Source: Metopolophium dirhodum
Lineage: Eukaryota; Arthropoda; Insecta; Hemiptera; Aphididae
Reading direction: 5' to 3'
NCBI RefSeq assembly: GCF_019925205.1
Contig: NC_083565.1
Span: 38,778,241-38,842,240 of the forward strand
Length of the DNA: 64,000 nucleotides
Within the stretch, counting starts at the first letter, position 1. Each line of letters starts with the position of its first letter. Under the pieces are notes generated by a model. It was not told where the DNA came from, searched no databases, and saw only the letters and a list, made by a program, of their open reading frames with translations. A program made the position numbers and the translations under genes. Below, piece by piece: positions 28,101 through 34,092 of this stretch.

Positions 28101-28991
28101 CTAAGGTTAGGTACTCTTATAATTATACATTGTATTTTATGTATCTGATCTGTTCAAATTTAAATGATTCATTGTAATTGAAAATAATAAATATATTAAT
28201 TTATATGGGTTGGTTTTATTGTTTAGAATGAACATCGGTGCTTGAATTCAAACATTAAGATAATCATTTTTATTTATTAGGTATATTTAACATCATTAGG
28301 TATGGCTTTTCTATCGCCTTAAGAGGACGTCACACCCGCATGTGTTGTCTCCGTCTTATAAATGTACAACATAGCAAAAACTGTTTTGCGTGGTACAACT
28401 TTTCTCTCACCATATTTGGTGTAGAACTACCAAATTATCACAACACGTAAAAAAGAACTTTATCTGTGCAACAGAATAACTGTATAGCTTTTTTTTTAAT
28501 AGCAGTATCCAATCATTTTTTATAAGCAAAACAAAAAAACAAAAAACGAAATGTTTAGAAGCCAATAACTTTTATTGTATTTATGTTATCTAAAATATAG
28601 GCACGCTGTTGCATAGATAATTTTCTACCATATATGTTCAAAAATTTTGGAGCAACTACTACAAACACAGAAAGATAAAAGTTATCCCGCGCAAAACAGT
28701 TTTTGGTATGTGGTACATTTGTAAGACGAAGACACCACATGCGTGTGTGACGTCCTCTTAATTATTTTGCACTAAGTTATCAAGTATTATAATTAATTTA
28801 CTTACAATTAGCATAAGTGCTTATAAGTCATAAATTCATAAATCATTAAATCCAATACATTTTTCATAATATTTTAATCGGTGCTTACCATTTTTATGAT
28901 GATGATATGAAATTGTGCTTTCAGAAACGTTCAAAATGTTTGTGAAAATCAAGATTAATACATACAATAACTCGTTGCTTTTATAAATCAT
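3238..28991 (-). CDS. Copy A: secreted EGF / fibronectin III repeat protein, about 22 exons
   Basis: Exons in transcript order: 28991-28889, 26996-26925, 25060-24854, 24644-24609, 21599-21340, 21231-21072, 19407-19330, 17003-16890, 15093-14952, 14854-14717, 12940-12801, 12452-12263, 11392-11277, 10724-10493, 8430-8297, 7476-7281, 7217-7078, 7016-6851, 6768-~6480, 4473-4401, 4168-3969, 3345-3238. Nearly all junctions are GT/AG and keep the frame. Order of modules: signal peptide, cysteine-bearing N-terminal region, acidic linker, three EGF-like modules, six FN3 modules, stop; about 1,095 residues. No transmembrane or kinase/phosphatase domain follows, so I infer an extracellular adhesion or recognition protein. 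Two defects: a +1 insertion in EGF2 and no clear donor after FN3-5. The exact family is not recognised. Confidence 0.8.
3577..3860 (+). pseudogene. Helitron/Pif1-type helicase fragment in last intron of copy A
   Basis: Plus-strand reading from ATG at 3577: MIVAVDDHRDVIKTFYFDGP, then KGTGKTNT, i.e. a Walker A motif GPKGTGKT preceded by FYFDGP as in Pif1-like helicases of Helitrons. After a TGA and a frame change the sequence continues HGGMTMQSNFGL, matching the 'G.T.H..FGL' segment that follows in that family. Everything else of the helicase is missing. The same fragment is in copy B (38131-38403), so it was in the locus before the duplication. Confidence 0.6.
4401..4473 (-). CDS. Copy A exon 20: linker exon
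   Basis: 73 bases between TTAG and GTAAGT, entering in phase 0 and leaving in phase 1. It reads IKPKSIDYPEGGKVSSISFD and CING. Copy B carries the same exon (40372-40300, IRPKSIDYPEGG...) with the frame kept, which argues that it is real. It probably supplies the last strand of FN3-5 and the hinge to FN3-6. Confidence 0.65.
4673..6178. mobile_element. 1.5-kb insertion private to copy A, unclassified
   Basis: Copy B reads continuously 'gagggtacat|atgagtcgtatga' (40560-40590), whereas copy A has about 1.5 kb between the two halves. The insert has a relatively GC-rich left part (4690-5130), a nested GTTTCGG repeat (5143-5663) and an AT-rich right part. No convincing protein is found in any frame; the open stretch at 4756-4959 (minus) looks random. 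The exact ends and target duplication are not clear, at most a few bases (TAT). Confidence 0.6.
5143..5663. repeat. GGCTTGAAACCG-ended repeat with GTTTCGG interior
   Basis: The element starts near CGGCTTGAAACCG and ends CGGTTTCAAGCC, an inverted pair, and its interior is a degenerate array of TTTCGGTTTCGG and ACCGGTTTCCAATTTTT. The 7-base word CTTTGGA flanks it on both sides (5136-5142 and 5664-5670), consistent with a target-site duplication. Relatives lie at 53957-54778 and 54908-54950. Probably a non-autonomous hAT-like element. Confidence 0.65.
6476..6768 (-). CDS. Copy A exon 19: FN3 module 5, donor unclear
   Basis: From a TATAG acceptor at 6768 (phase 1) the frame reads LKPVEDLVVYKKS, then NRMAGFRWRYSQDTNVDGFI and SNNYTFNVRIAVDRGLLPLA before TAA at 6478-6476. 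The FN3 core, including W in strand C and 'NYTF.V...V', is complete in one undivided exon. The next exon (4473-4401) enters in phase 0, but no phase-0 GT donor of ordinary quality is found after the domain. Copy B shows the same problem with its own stop a codon later. Either a weak donor inside the end of the domain is used, an exon is missing, or some transcripts end here. Confidence 0.7.
6851..7217 (-). CDS. Copy A exons 17-18: FN3 module 4
   Basis: Exon 17 (7217-7078) reads TEPILDPNHPMCITNNSIFI and QWKFDPENCSKLNG, with the strand-C tryptophan. Exon 18 (7016-6851) reads DKVADILQTRETKNNYISFN, then ELKSNTNYELKVFIKTHFG. 'ELK..T.YEL.V' is the FN3 E-F turn. The inner intron is only 61 bases and phase 0. 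Two additional cysteines in exon 17 could pair with each other. Confidence 0.82.
7281..8430 (-). CDS. Copy A exons 15-16: FN3 module 3
   Basis: Exon 15 (8430-8297) reads NDVRIKNISSKYENGKIKVN and W, then a strand ending TSIIKYK. Exon 16 (7476-7281) begins VKRILSCSIREVEQNWTSIT and ends PNTQYSIQVLVDVKD... with a closing INVLTPDSS. 'Y.I.VLV.VKD' is the FN3 strand-F signature. The phase-0 inner intron and phase-1 outer introns match modules 1, 2 and 4. Copy Z keeps a ruined version of exon 15. Confidence 0.8.
8431..10492. repeat. Intron with a 360-bp tandem duplication (9328-9947)
   Basis: This intron of copy A holds two direct repeats, about 9328-9608 and 9687-9947, sharing for example 'gtatattcatgatctgctgtgactaaaac'-type segments and 'gtcaactggaca'. 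Copy B has only a shortened single relative near 44466-44600. Open stretches at 9086-9322 on both strands are low-complexity (ATT/AAT-rich) and are not genes. Nothing else is recognisable in this intron. Confidence 0.6.
10493..11392 (-). CDS. Copy A exons 13-14: FN3 module 2
   Basis: Exon 13 (11392-11277) reads PQITDYNIKLMSGIQSINIT and then WSIVSVKTKNN, giving the strand-C tryptophan. Exon 14 (10724-10493) contains LECNITKYVLTLMSNQSQNQ, IPGFKYNIKLTPS and a closing SSPIYSITT. The intron is phase 0 and holds a TTAA-flanked MITE (10808-11182) that is absent from copy B. Confidence 0.8.
10808..11182. mobile_element. TTAA-flanked MITE, copy A only
   Basis: Left end TTAAGAGGACGCCACACCCG, right end (inverted) ...ACACATCCTCTTTA. 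Inner inverted segments include 'gtaacataccaaatttacgctcagaa' and its complement near 11110-11155. Copy B has the uninterrupted site ATTCTTAATTTG at 45105-45115, so the insertion went into TTAA. TTAA targeting suggests mobilisation by a piggyBac-type transposase. No coding capacity. Confidence 0.75.
11413..11785. mobile_element. CAGTG(A)CGTA-ended element with an 18-base G run
   Basis: Left end 'cagtgacgtattcagg' and right end 'taaatacgcccatg' are inverted relatives, and an uninterrupted G tract lies just inside the left end (11443-11460). The element is present at the matching place in copy B (about 45335-46470, left end 'cagtgtcgtagacagg' plus a G tract), so it predates the duplication. It contains no protein that I recognise; the 100-residue open frame on the minus strand here is not conserved in copy B. 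Confidence 0.55.
12263..12940 (-). CDS. Copy A exons 11-12: FN3 module 1
   Basis: Two exons (12940-12801 and 12452-12263) joined by a phase-0 intron, with phase-1 boundaries outside. The first half reads PPTLRFANYDAIELELDFQE; the second ends in ESDTMYKVGVLLIADDGDF and a closing strand GQYKTP. Proline start, alternating strands and the 'L...T.Y.VGV' motif are the FN3 hallmarks; the tryptophan usual in strand C is absent from this module. The donor after exon 11 is AAG|GTTATT, slightly weak; copy B has AAG|GTAATT. Confidence 0.75.
13012..13430. repeat. Foldback element, left half
   Basis: Begins TACAGGGTGATTCATAAAGTG and runs through 'aacactcattatctcaaaaagtattaatg' to the core 'caagcggagtagtggac'. 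Its mirror image, ending AATCACCCTGTATA, is at 15719-16128. A complete relative with both arms is at 19545-20115. This copy lacks its right arm. Confidence 0.65.
13735..13930 (+). pseudogene. hAT transposase C-terminal (dimerisation) fragment
   Basis: Plus-strand frame from 13739 reads EKIDRKFKNVLDINTGLKSM, then FRIRCILNGDNLDEDFSNIT and VKIASCDVEQSFST before a stop at 13929. The ending matches the hAT dimerisation signature 'Y.PI.SCDVERSFS.YK' known from insect and vertebrate hAT families. Only this end of the transposase is present, so it is a dead remnant. It lies in the intron between EGF3 and FN3-1 and is absent from copy B. Confidence 0.7.
13968..14500 (+). pseudogene. hAT/ZBED5-like element: 5' end and zinc-finger exon
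   Basis: A CAGGGGTGACCAGC end at about 13969 is typical of hAT terminal repeats. From 14302 the plus strand reads MSKKRKYEEQHR, stop, then FKLQWEEEFFFIERNSKPFC and LICQFQLSQFKVSNLKRHYE. The W-E-E-x-x-F-F start and the C-L-I-C...H-Y-E-T-N-H finger match the N-terminus of ZBED5/GTF2IRD2/SCAND3-type hAT proteins. The TAA at codon 13 and the loss of everything after the finger mean it is inactive. Confidence 0.7.
14717..14854 (-). CDS. Copy A exon 10: EGF-like module 3
   Basis: 138 bases, phase 1 on both sides. It reads DCKMGTYGADCRQNCSDHC, then LNNMCDQYTGDCLYGC and SVGHILPYCSE. The eight-cysteine spacing 'C..GTYG.DC...CS.HCLNN.CD..TG.C.YGC..G...P.C' is that of laminin/Draper/MEGF-type EGF modules found in scavenger and adhesion receptors. 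The copy B partner is 61532-61395 with all cysteines in place. Confidence 0.88.
14952..15093 (-). CDS. Copy A exon 9: EGF-like module 2, frameshifted
   Basis: This exon is 142 bases, one more than its 141-base copy B partner (61776-61636). Downstream the cysteine pattern of the partner is still there (DCKGVCS, MCRG, CTSYGCTCP, GLTGPSC), but one extra A in an A-run at about 15080-15084 shifts the frame. The reading from the normal acceptor hits TGA at the point where copy B reads GSDC. Either copy A is broken here, the base is a sequencing or assembly error in a homopolymer, or the exon is skipped; skipping would itself shift the frame because the exon is 142 bases. All other bases of the module are well kept, so the lesion is recent or false. 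Confidence 0.75.
15122..15567. mobile_element. TTAA-flanked MITE with very long inverted repeats
   Basis: Both ends are TTAAGAGGATGTTAGCGCAC or its complement. The arms extend over 100 bases nearly perfectly, including 'cgcgcaacatagacaaaacgcatttgcacagaatcg' in two orientations, so the single strand would fold into a hairpin of about 440 bases. No ORF of note. It sits in the intron between EGF1 and EGF2. Confidence 0.85.
15719..16128. repeat. Foldback element, right half
   Basis: Carries the core 'tacaagcggagtagtggacaaacatt', the inverted segment TTTAAATACTTATAACTCAT and the right arm ending AATCACCCTGTATA. It faces the 13012-13430 half, so EGF2 and EGF3 lie between two opposed arms of the same family. 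Confidence 0.65.
16890..17003 (-). CDS. Copy A exon 8: EGF-like module 1
   Basis: This exon enters and leaves in phase 1. It reads IVEPSNNQGPCLNGGYIIEQ and continues SSKCICPPGFKGQFCETG. The C-x-N-G-G, C-x-C-x-P-G-F and G-x-F-C-E spacing is the second part of a classical EGF domain; the first cysteines are missing, so the module is short. An alternative acceptor (CAAG|GTCCATG, 22 bases downstream of the position corresponding to the copy B start) also keeps the frame. Confidence 0.8.
17004..19329. other. Intron 7 of copy A: MITE, palindrome, direct repeat
   Basis: This 2.3-kb intron has no exon that I can support. It contains a MITE of about 283 bases (18104-18386) with ends ACTAATGGACA / TGTCCATTAGT and inner inverted arms. 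It also holds a GC-rich palindrome (18509-18619) and a direct repeat of 'tctcgtgaagc..agtgtattagatgat' at about 17782-17815 and 19142-19172, which in copy B occurs once (about 63390-63420). Thus 17820-19140 may be an insertion into copy A that duplicated or recombined at this word. Confidence 0.55.
18509..18619. repeat. GC-rich palindrome of about 110 bp
   Basis: Arms of about 27 bases match perfectly: CCGCGCAACGAAAACTGGCC followed by GGTGACC, and the exact complement on the right, extended outward by CTATAG with one mismatch. The loop of about 40 bases is very GC-rich. In a window of about 70-75% A+T this stands out strongly. It may be a short foldback transposon; no larger relative is seen in the window. 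Confidence 0.85.
19330..19407 (-). CDS. Copy A exon 7: acidic linker
   Basis: A 78-base exon between a CAG acceptor and a GTATGT donor, phase 1 on both sides. It encodes DEEDVRIISVDHVSG, a lysine/proline stretch and FNILGN. It has a close counterpart in copy B (63675-63613), which is 15 bases shorter and keeps the frame. It links the N-terminal domain to the EGF modules and has no recognised fold. Confidence 0.7.
19545..20115. repeat. Foldback element, complete copy
   Basis: Left arm 'atgaaacactcatcatttcaataagtatt' and right arm 'taatgagtgtttcatgat' are inverted, as are the inner parts around AATTTAGAGTGAGTAGT at 19772 and its complement at 19885. The core 'ctggagtaggggacaaacatt' matches the two half copies at 13300 and 15775. 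The two open stretches here are arms read as protein, not genes. Confidence 0.75.
20573..20965. mobile_element. TTAA-flanked MITE
   Basis: Left end TTAAGAGGACACTACAAAGG, right end ...CCGTGTAGCGTTTTCTTAA. Inside are the family words 'tctccgtcttacaagtg' and, inverted, 'tttgtaagacggagatagc'. Its right part matches the last 245 bases of the window (63755-64000) in copy B, so the insertion predates the duplication. Confidence 0.75.
21072..21599 (-). CDS. Copy A exons 5-6: cysteine-rich beta domain, possibly MAM-like
   Basis: Exon 5 (21599-21340) starts GNQLNKCYNVFEYLSFGKC and contains further cysteines in PIICNFF and QTCLTM. Exon 6 (21231-21072) runs from NGITTLKITNIGFKNNQKYK to IAQCSNYG. They join in phase 0 (TAT|GTAATA to CAG|AAC). 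Alternating hydrophobic strands, the pattern 'W...F.FGLIRIAQC' and the paired cysteines recall the jelly-roll MAM or galactose-binding folds found at the front of some receptor ectodomains. That match is tentative; a structure prediction would decide it. The intron just upstream (21600-24608) holds a LINE. Confidence 0.65.
21600..24608. other. Intron 4 of copy A
   Basis: This intron between exons 4 and 5 is occupied mainly by the LINE at 22270-24245. The flanks (21600-22260 and 24246-24608) are AT-rich with short ATT runs, and I see no other feature there. Confidence 0.5.
22270..24245 (+). mobile_element. Jockey-like LINE, 5'-truncated and mutated
   Basis: The plus strand carries reverse transcriptase motifs in order. 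KADTAVGFDGFTATIFKQ (about 22390) is the domain-1/2 region, WKLAVITPLFKTGDK follows, and FLDLAKAFDMVNHAEL (about 22777) is the palm box with the first catalytic aspartate. YADDNCLIFADDF (about 23095) is the YADD box, and LGLIFDKNLCWNLHVNN follows near 23370. Stops and frame changes separate the blocks, so it is inactive. It ends in an A-rich tail at 24228-24245. Endonuclease and ORF1 are missing. It lies in antisense orientation in copy A intron 4. Confidence 0.85.
24609..26996 (-). CDS. Copy A exons 2-4: N-terminal region
   Basis: Three phase-1 exons. Exon 2 (26996-26925) reads DVYEDFDITTIYRVTNVSSF and then a Ser/Asn stretch. Exon 3 (25060-24854) begins GTYNGMNSVIEIHSRTNATG and ends FNLNG at a canonical GGTAAGT donor. 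Exon 4 (24644-24609) is only 36 bases and reads GNICNRNRSMDSG. Exons 2 and 3 carry several N-x-S/T sequons, as expected for a secreted protein. I recognise no domain. The tiny exon 4 is supported only by good splice signals and frame. Confidence 0.6.
25061..26924. other. Intron 2 of copy A
   Basis: AT-rich sequence with no coding exon that I can support. A G run of about 10 bases lies near 25471. A short block at 26600-26755 contains GAGTTAAGTTAA, TTAACTCGAGTTAA and related words resembling the interior of the 483-960 MITE, and may be a degraded relative. Confidence 0.4.
26997..28888. other. Intron 1 of copy A
   Basis: Contains the MITE at 28319-28761 and a CG-containing repeat of GGTATTACCGTG-like words at 27170-27440, which could be another small element ('gtaataccgcgccacggtaattacc' folds on itself). 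The remainder is AT-rich and featureless to my reading. Confidence 0.45.
28319..28761. mobile_element. TTAA-flanked MITE in intron 1
   Basis: Clean ends: TTAAGAGGACGTCACACCCG on the left and ...GTGACGTCCTCTTAA on the right. Further inward, 'tctccgtcttataaatgtacaacatagc' pairs with 'gtacatttgtaagacgaagac'. It is one of the best preserved members of the family in this window. A 61-residue open frame inside is arm sequence. Confidence 0.85.
28889..28991 (-). CDS. Copy A exon 1: start codon and signal peptide
   Basis: The ATG at 28991 opens MIYKSNELLYVLILIFTNIL, followed by NVSES and a histidine run. A short polar start, a hydrophobic core (LLYVLILIF) and small polar residues make a typical eukaryotic signal peptide. 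The exon ends AATG|GTAAGC in phase 1, and the next exon enters in phase 1. I chose this start because no upstream in-frame exon is visible and the secretion signal sits exactly at the N-terminus. A transcript could begin further upstream with a non-coding exon. Confidence 0.75.
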
Positions 28992-29735
28992 CGTGAATTA
29001 ATATTTTTTGTATTAAACTCTTGAAACATAACACAATAGGAATTGCTAAAAATATTAACTGGACAGTTTGAAATAAACTAGATAAAATATCGAGAATAAG
29101 ACTATAGGTAGATATTTAGTATAGGTATGTACAACACATATTTATTACTTTAAACGAATATAAATATGAAAGGTTAGGTCATCGATTATAACATTAATGT
29201 ATATTATATATAATTATGTATAGATTATTTATAGATATTATTAAATGTACATACCTATATGATTATATAAAATATTTCTTATACCTACATTTATTTAATC
29301 AATGATTAGGTTTTACATCTAGTTGCATTTGTGTTTAAATTTTATTATTACCGATAAATCGTCGCTGTTATTTCTGATATTATCTATAATTTAATTTATT
29401 AATGCGATATTTATTACTATACAATGCTTAGTTTAAGTTATAAGGTCATCGCATAAAAGAATATTATTTATCTATTAGATACTATACAAAAAAAATTCTT
29501 ATTGAATTGGGAACTAATTGAAATAAATAAAAACTTCAAAAAAGTTTATAAAGAGCTTTTTTATCCCACTATATAGACCAAAAAAAGTGTAGGTAGATAG
29601 CTAAGATATATTTAGGGCTCCTTTTTAAGTTTCTATAAGCCCATAACTACAAATAACGCGTTAAAGTACCAATATTAAATTAATTTTAAGTTTAGACATA
29701 GTCTAATGGTCGACGGTTTTAAACACTTGATAAAT
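28992..29735. promoter_or_regulatory. Upstream region of copy A
   Basis: The 740 bases before the copy A start codon should contain its promoter or a 5' non-coding exon. The sequence is AT-rich with many TATA-like words (for example 29190-29250), none of which can be singled out. From about 29640 it matches 1980-2105, i.e. the sequence next to copy Z. That shows the tandem array continued here before repeats separated the copies. Confidence 0.35.
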
Positions 29736-29743
29736 CATAGTCT

Positions 29744-30790
29744 TTTAGATTTTGAGCGGAGCGATGAATGTATTAATTTTAGAATGATGTGTGTTTTTAA
29801 TTTTTTTTTTTACTTTTGTGTCCGTCATCACGGTTTGGGGCAGTAAAACTGCTCCGATTTTCTTCAACGGTATCTTTTTTGATGGGAAAATGAATCTAGT
29901 TGGTGCATTCGAGATGTCAAATTTTCTAATTTTCAATAGTTTTCAAAAGCGCCAGGAAAAACAAAATAAAAATTAAGGAAAAACAGGATTTTTTACGCAA
30001 AATCGGTTTTTGACAAAATCGAATTTTAATTTTTGGCGTAACTTTAAAACAAATGAACGTATATCCATGAATTTTTCACTGGTTGTTTATATTTGCATTT
30101 TCTATGTAGGATAAAATTTTCAAAATATTTTGATTTGTTTTGGACTGCTTAGAAATATTTTCTGGTTTCCAATTTTATTAGTATTTTTTATATGAACGTA
30201 ATAAAACTATATTTGTTATGTAAAAAAGCTTGACAATTTAAAACAAGGCTCCTACTGTATTGTTATAATGACTATTTTTGAGCTGCTTATGGACATTTTT
30301 TAGTTTTTTTTCTATAAATATCAATAAAATTTTGTTTATTGGGTAAAAAAGCGTCTAAATACTCCTGATATATTGCTTAGATAGCAGTTGAAAAAATATT
30401 AAAAATACATAGGCACAATATTAGCATTTTAAGTTGAAATGTTGACAAAATGTATGAAATTTAAAATTTGATATTTTTTTGTAGTTAAAAATGTATAAAC
30501 TGTTCCAACTTTCGTAGCTAAGGATTGAAAATTTAAAACAAGGTTCCACGTAAATAAGTAAATATATAAATTACTTTATTCACAATAATATCATCAAATA
30601 TACTTGGTAATACATAGGCTGACTGACCGTTTTCGCTCAGAATCGTTTTTCTTATACAATGATATTATATTATTGAATTTAAGTTTAACTCCATCCATTA
30701 CAGTGACCCACTTGTAACTTACTGTACAGGAGAGCGACATCCACTTACCCACCTTTTTTTTATTTTATTGATAATTAAGCCCGGCTAGTG
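29744..30790 (+). mobile_element. Repeat family G (GATTCTGAGCG family), 1,047-bp member with target duplication
   Basis: The element lies between two copies of CATAGTCT (29736-29743 and 30791-30798). The related locus near 2085-2100 lacks the element, so this is a true insertion with an 8-base target duplication. It begins TTTAGATTTTGAGCGGAGCGATGAATG and ends with CGCTCAGAATCGTTTTTC, an ATGATATTATAT palindrome, CAGTGACCCACTTGTAACTT, CCACCTTTTTTT and AAGCCCGGCTAG. No transposase is seen. Eight-base duplication would fit hAT; the family is not otherwise recognised. Confidence 0.7.
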
Positions 30791-30798
30791 CATAGTCT

Positions 30799-31432
30799 AC
30801 TTATAATAAAAACAAACTCGTCTTCTTATTGTTTATTATTCGTTTTTATTTGAACAAAATGTACCTACAGACAACCGGTAATATACTCAAAATCGTTGTT
30901 TTATCGATCGCGTGCGGTATGGGGGGGGGGGGGGGGGCAAGCACTTAAGGTTTAGACATTAGAATCATGCTTTGGCTTTTGCATATCATAGTCTAAAAAT
31001 TGTCGTAATTAAATGCATATTTAGGTACTTTAATTATATCAATTATATTCATCATTTTATATCTCGTTAAATCTAGGTATTATAGCAGTATGACCTAATG
31101 ACCTATACATGTTTAATAATATTTCATTATTTATTAGGTAGGTACTGTTGTGAAATAGTATTCAAGACCTTTAATACATAAGGCTTTATTAAACAAAAAC
31201 GTGGTACACATTATTACACAAAAAACTACATGACATTACAACTTATATAATCATGAAATAGATAAAGAATATAGTAAAGATATAATAAATAAGAATATAA
31301 TAGATAAGATAACAATATTACTTTATCACAGGTGCCACTAAAATTTTTTTCCGTATCCTTATTTTTAAACCGTGATGTTTAATGAGTAGGTAATAAGGTA
31401 ATTAGGCAGAAAGTTAGCTAACCTAACCTAGT
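30799..31432. other. Spacer with a long G run
   Basis: Bases 30799-30915 match 2105-2215 beside copy Z. A run of about 18 G follows (30921-30938). The rest (to 31432) is AT-rich with no gene. Homopolymer runs of this length are prone to assembly error. Confidence 0.5.
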
Positions 31433-32300
31433 TAAGAGGACGTTATGCCCGCAAATGTACAACATAGCAAAAACTGCTTTGTCACGGGAAATAACCGAGA
31501 ACGCTACTACAGTCATAACTATAAGAAACGAAATTTTCATCACATAAAAAGGAGAACTTTGGCTATGGAATATCATTTTTATTTTTTCGCTATTGGAAGT
31601 TCAAAAAAAGTTATTAGAGTTTGAAAAACACAAAAAAATAATGGATTTTGAAACAATAAGAACTTTTGTCGTATAAGTGATATCCAAAAAAAAATAATAA
31701 CGATATTGCACAGCCAAAGCTGTCATTTATATGTGGTGAAAATTTCGTGTCTTGGTTATGTCCCGCGCCAAAACGTTTTTGCTGTGCCGTACGTGTGCAA
31801 GACGGAGCCATCATAATAATATGCGGGTGCCACGTCATATAGTTAGCTAACTTAACCTACTTAAGAGGACGTTGTACCAGCAAATGTACAACATAGCAAA
31901 AACTGCTTTGTCACGGGAAATAACCGAGAACGCTACAGTTTTAACAAAGAAACAACATTTTCACAACATAAAAAGGAGAATTTCGGCTATGGAATATCAT
32001 ATTTATTTGTTCGCTATCGGAAGTTCAAAAAAAGTTATTAGAGTTTGAAAAACACAATAAATAATGGATTTTGAAACAAAAGAACTTTTGTCGTATAAGT
32101 GATATCCAAAAAAATTATAACGATATTGCGCAGCCAAAACTCTCCTCTATATTAAGTGGTGAAAATTTCGTTTCTTAATTATGTCTTTGTCATGTCCTTC
32201 TCGGGCTCTTTTTCCCGCGCCAAAACGTTTTTGCTGTGCCGCACGTGTGCAAGACGGAGCCAACATAATTATATGCGGGTGCCACTACGTCCTCTTAACA
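31433..32300. mobile_element. Two adjacent MITEs of the TTAA family
   Basis: Members at about 31433-31846 and 31861-32299 are close relatives in the same orientation. They share 'aatgtacaacatagcaaaaactgctttgtcacggg' on the left and 'gtgtgcaagacggagcca' and 'atatgcgggtgccac' on the right. The second has a clean end CGTCCTCTTAA; the first lost its last bases. Open stretches on either strand here (31614-31838, 32156-32341) are repeat sequence. Confidence 0.8.
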
Positions 32301-32560
32301 CAACCGTACATGGTCATCTCGCGGTCGTAGGCTTAGCGTAAGAATCCTACACGCTCTGTTCACGCCGGATGTCCCTTACATATTATATTTATTATTATTG
32401 TGGTGTGGTATTCTTTTAAATAACAACGCAATTCCTGCACGGCAATACGGATAGTTATATTTTAAATGCACATAATTCATATTATATTTATTGGCGTGCG
32501 GCAAGGCAAAACCCAGGGGGGTGGACCCACCCCCCCTCCTCCTCTGACTTATTTCATAGT
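32301..32560. repeat. Short dispersed repeat with G/C runs
   Basis: The segment 'tggtcatctcgcggtcgtaggcttagcgtaagaatc' and the following 'attattattgtggtgtggta' recur at 54950-55050 ('tggtcatcgcagggtcgtagacttaacgtgagaatc'). Parts recur at 38850-39060. A CCCAGGGGGGTGGACCCACC patch lies at 32512-32531. Type unknown. Confidence 0.5.
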
Positions 32561-32714
32561 TTTATTTTTAAAAGTTTCCCTGAAATGTTTATCGAAACGT
32601 ATTGATTAGATTGATTATTTATTATGAGATTAATATGAGACAATATGACTATACCATAATTTAATTGGCATAATAATAATTAATTGACATAGGTACATTG
32701 TAAATATAAATTTA

Positions 32715-34092
32715 AAAAGGTGGAGCAAGTGGCTGTACAGTAGGTTTCAAGTGGGTCACTGTAATGGATGGTGTTAAACTTAAGTTCAATGATATAATAT
32801 CATTGTATAAGAAAAACGATTCTTAGCGAAAACGGTCAGTCAGCCTATGATATTACTAAGTATATTTGATGATATTATTGTGAATAAAGTTATTTATACA
32901 TAACCTATTTATGTGAAACTTTATTTTATATTTTCAATCCTTAGCTATAATAGTTGAATATCTAGTAATTTTTTAACTACAAAATAATTATTAAATTTTG
33001 TCAAAATTGAAATATAAATATTTATAAAAAAAAATTGTTTCTATCTATTTTAATATTTTTTAACTGCTATTGTAACAATACATCAGAAGTATTGCATTAA
33101 ATTTTCACGCTTTTTTACCCAACAAGTAAAAGTTTATTAATATTTATGAAAAATAAAACTAAAATATTGAAAACCCACAATGTCCGTAAAAAGCTCAGAA
33201 TATTTTCAAAATTGTATGGTGTATAGAAAATGAAAATATAAACATTCAATAAAATTTTCCTGTAACAGTTATTCGTTTTTGAATAACAACAAAATAGCAA
33301 AATCGCTACATGAGAAATCAAGTGAATATGCAATATTGTAAAAATATAAGCTTCAACGCTCATAAAAATTTAATTTGATTTGCCTGGGGAAATTCGTTTT
33401 TTGATAGTGGTTAGACAAACTTATGATATATGAATAATCTTGTAATACATTTTCAAATCTCAGAAATAAAAAGAAAAATTTTTATGAATTTTCAACTCAA
33501 AATAATTTGCTAATTGTCGTAATTTTTCCATATTTTGTCAAGATTTGAAATTTAAATGCGTATAAAAAAAACTGTACGTAAGGATTTTTAATATTTTTCA
33601 AATGTCATTGTAACAATATGGCAGGAGCCTTGTATTAAAATTTACCAAACAAATAAAGTTTTATCGATATTCATAGAAAAAAAGACTAATACAATTGGAA
33701 ACTGAACAGTTCAAACAAATCAAAACATTTTGAAAATTTTATCGTACATAGAAAATTCGAATACAAACAACCAGTCAAAATGTCATGTATAAACGTATAT
33801 TTGTTTTAGAGTTACACCAAAAACCAAAATAGATTTTGTCGAAAACTGATGTTGCACAAAAATCCCCGTTTTTCCTTAATATATATGTTGTTTTTCCCAG
33901 CGCTTTTGAAAACTATTGAGAATCTATTATCCTCCCGAAGCACCAACTAGATTCACTTTCCCTTCAAACAAGATACTGTTGCAGAAAATCGAAGCAGTTT
34001 TACTTTACTTTATGACAGACACAAAATAAAGAAAAAAAAACACACATTACTGTAAAATCAATACATTTATCGCTCTGCTCAGAATCTAAAAC
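32715..34092 (-). mobile_element. Repeat family G, inverted member
   Basis: Starts AAGGTGGAGCAAGTGGCTGT followed by 'cagtaggtttcaagtgggtcactgtaatgg' and the ATGATATAATATCAT palindrome, and ends 'cgctctgctcagaatcta'. This is the reverse complement layout of the 29744 member. It is somewhat longer (about 1.38 kb). Its interior has the family words 'gaaaattttatcgtacatagaaaa' and 'ttccttaatatat'. No coding capacity. Confidence 0.7.

Noticed and set aside
33115..33363. 82-residue hydrophobic frame resembling a membrane protein
   Set aside because: Entirely inside a family G repeat member; the same words occur frameshifted in other members (47580-47830, 49600-49800).
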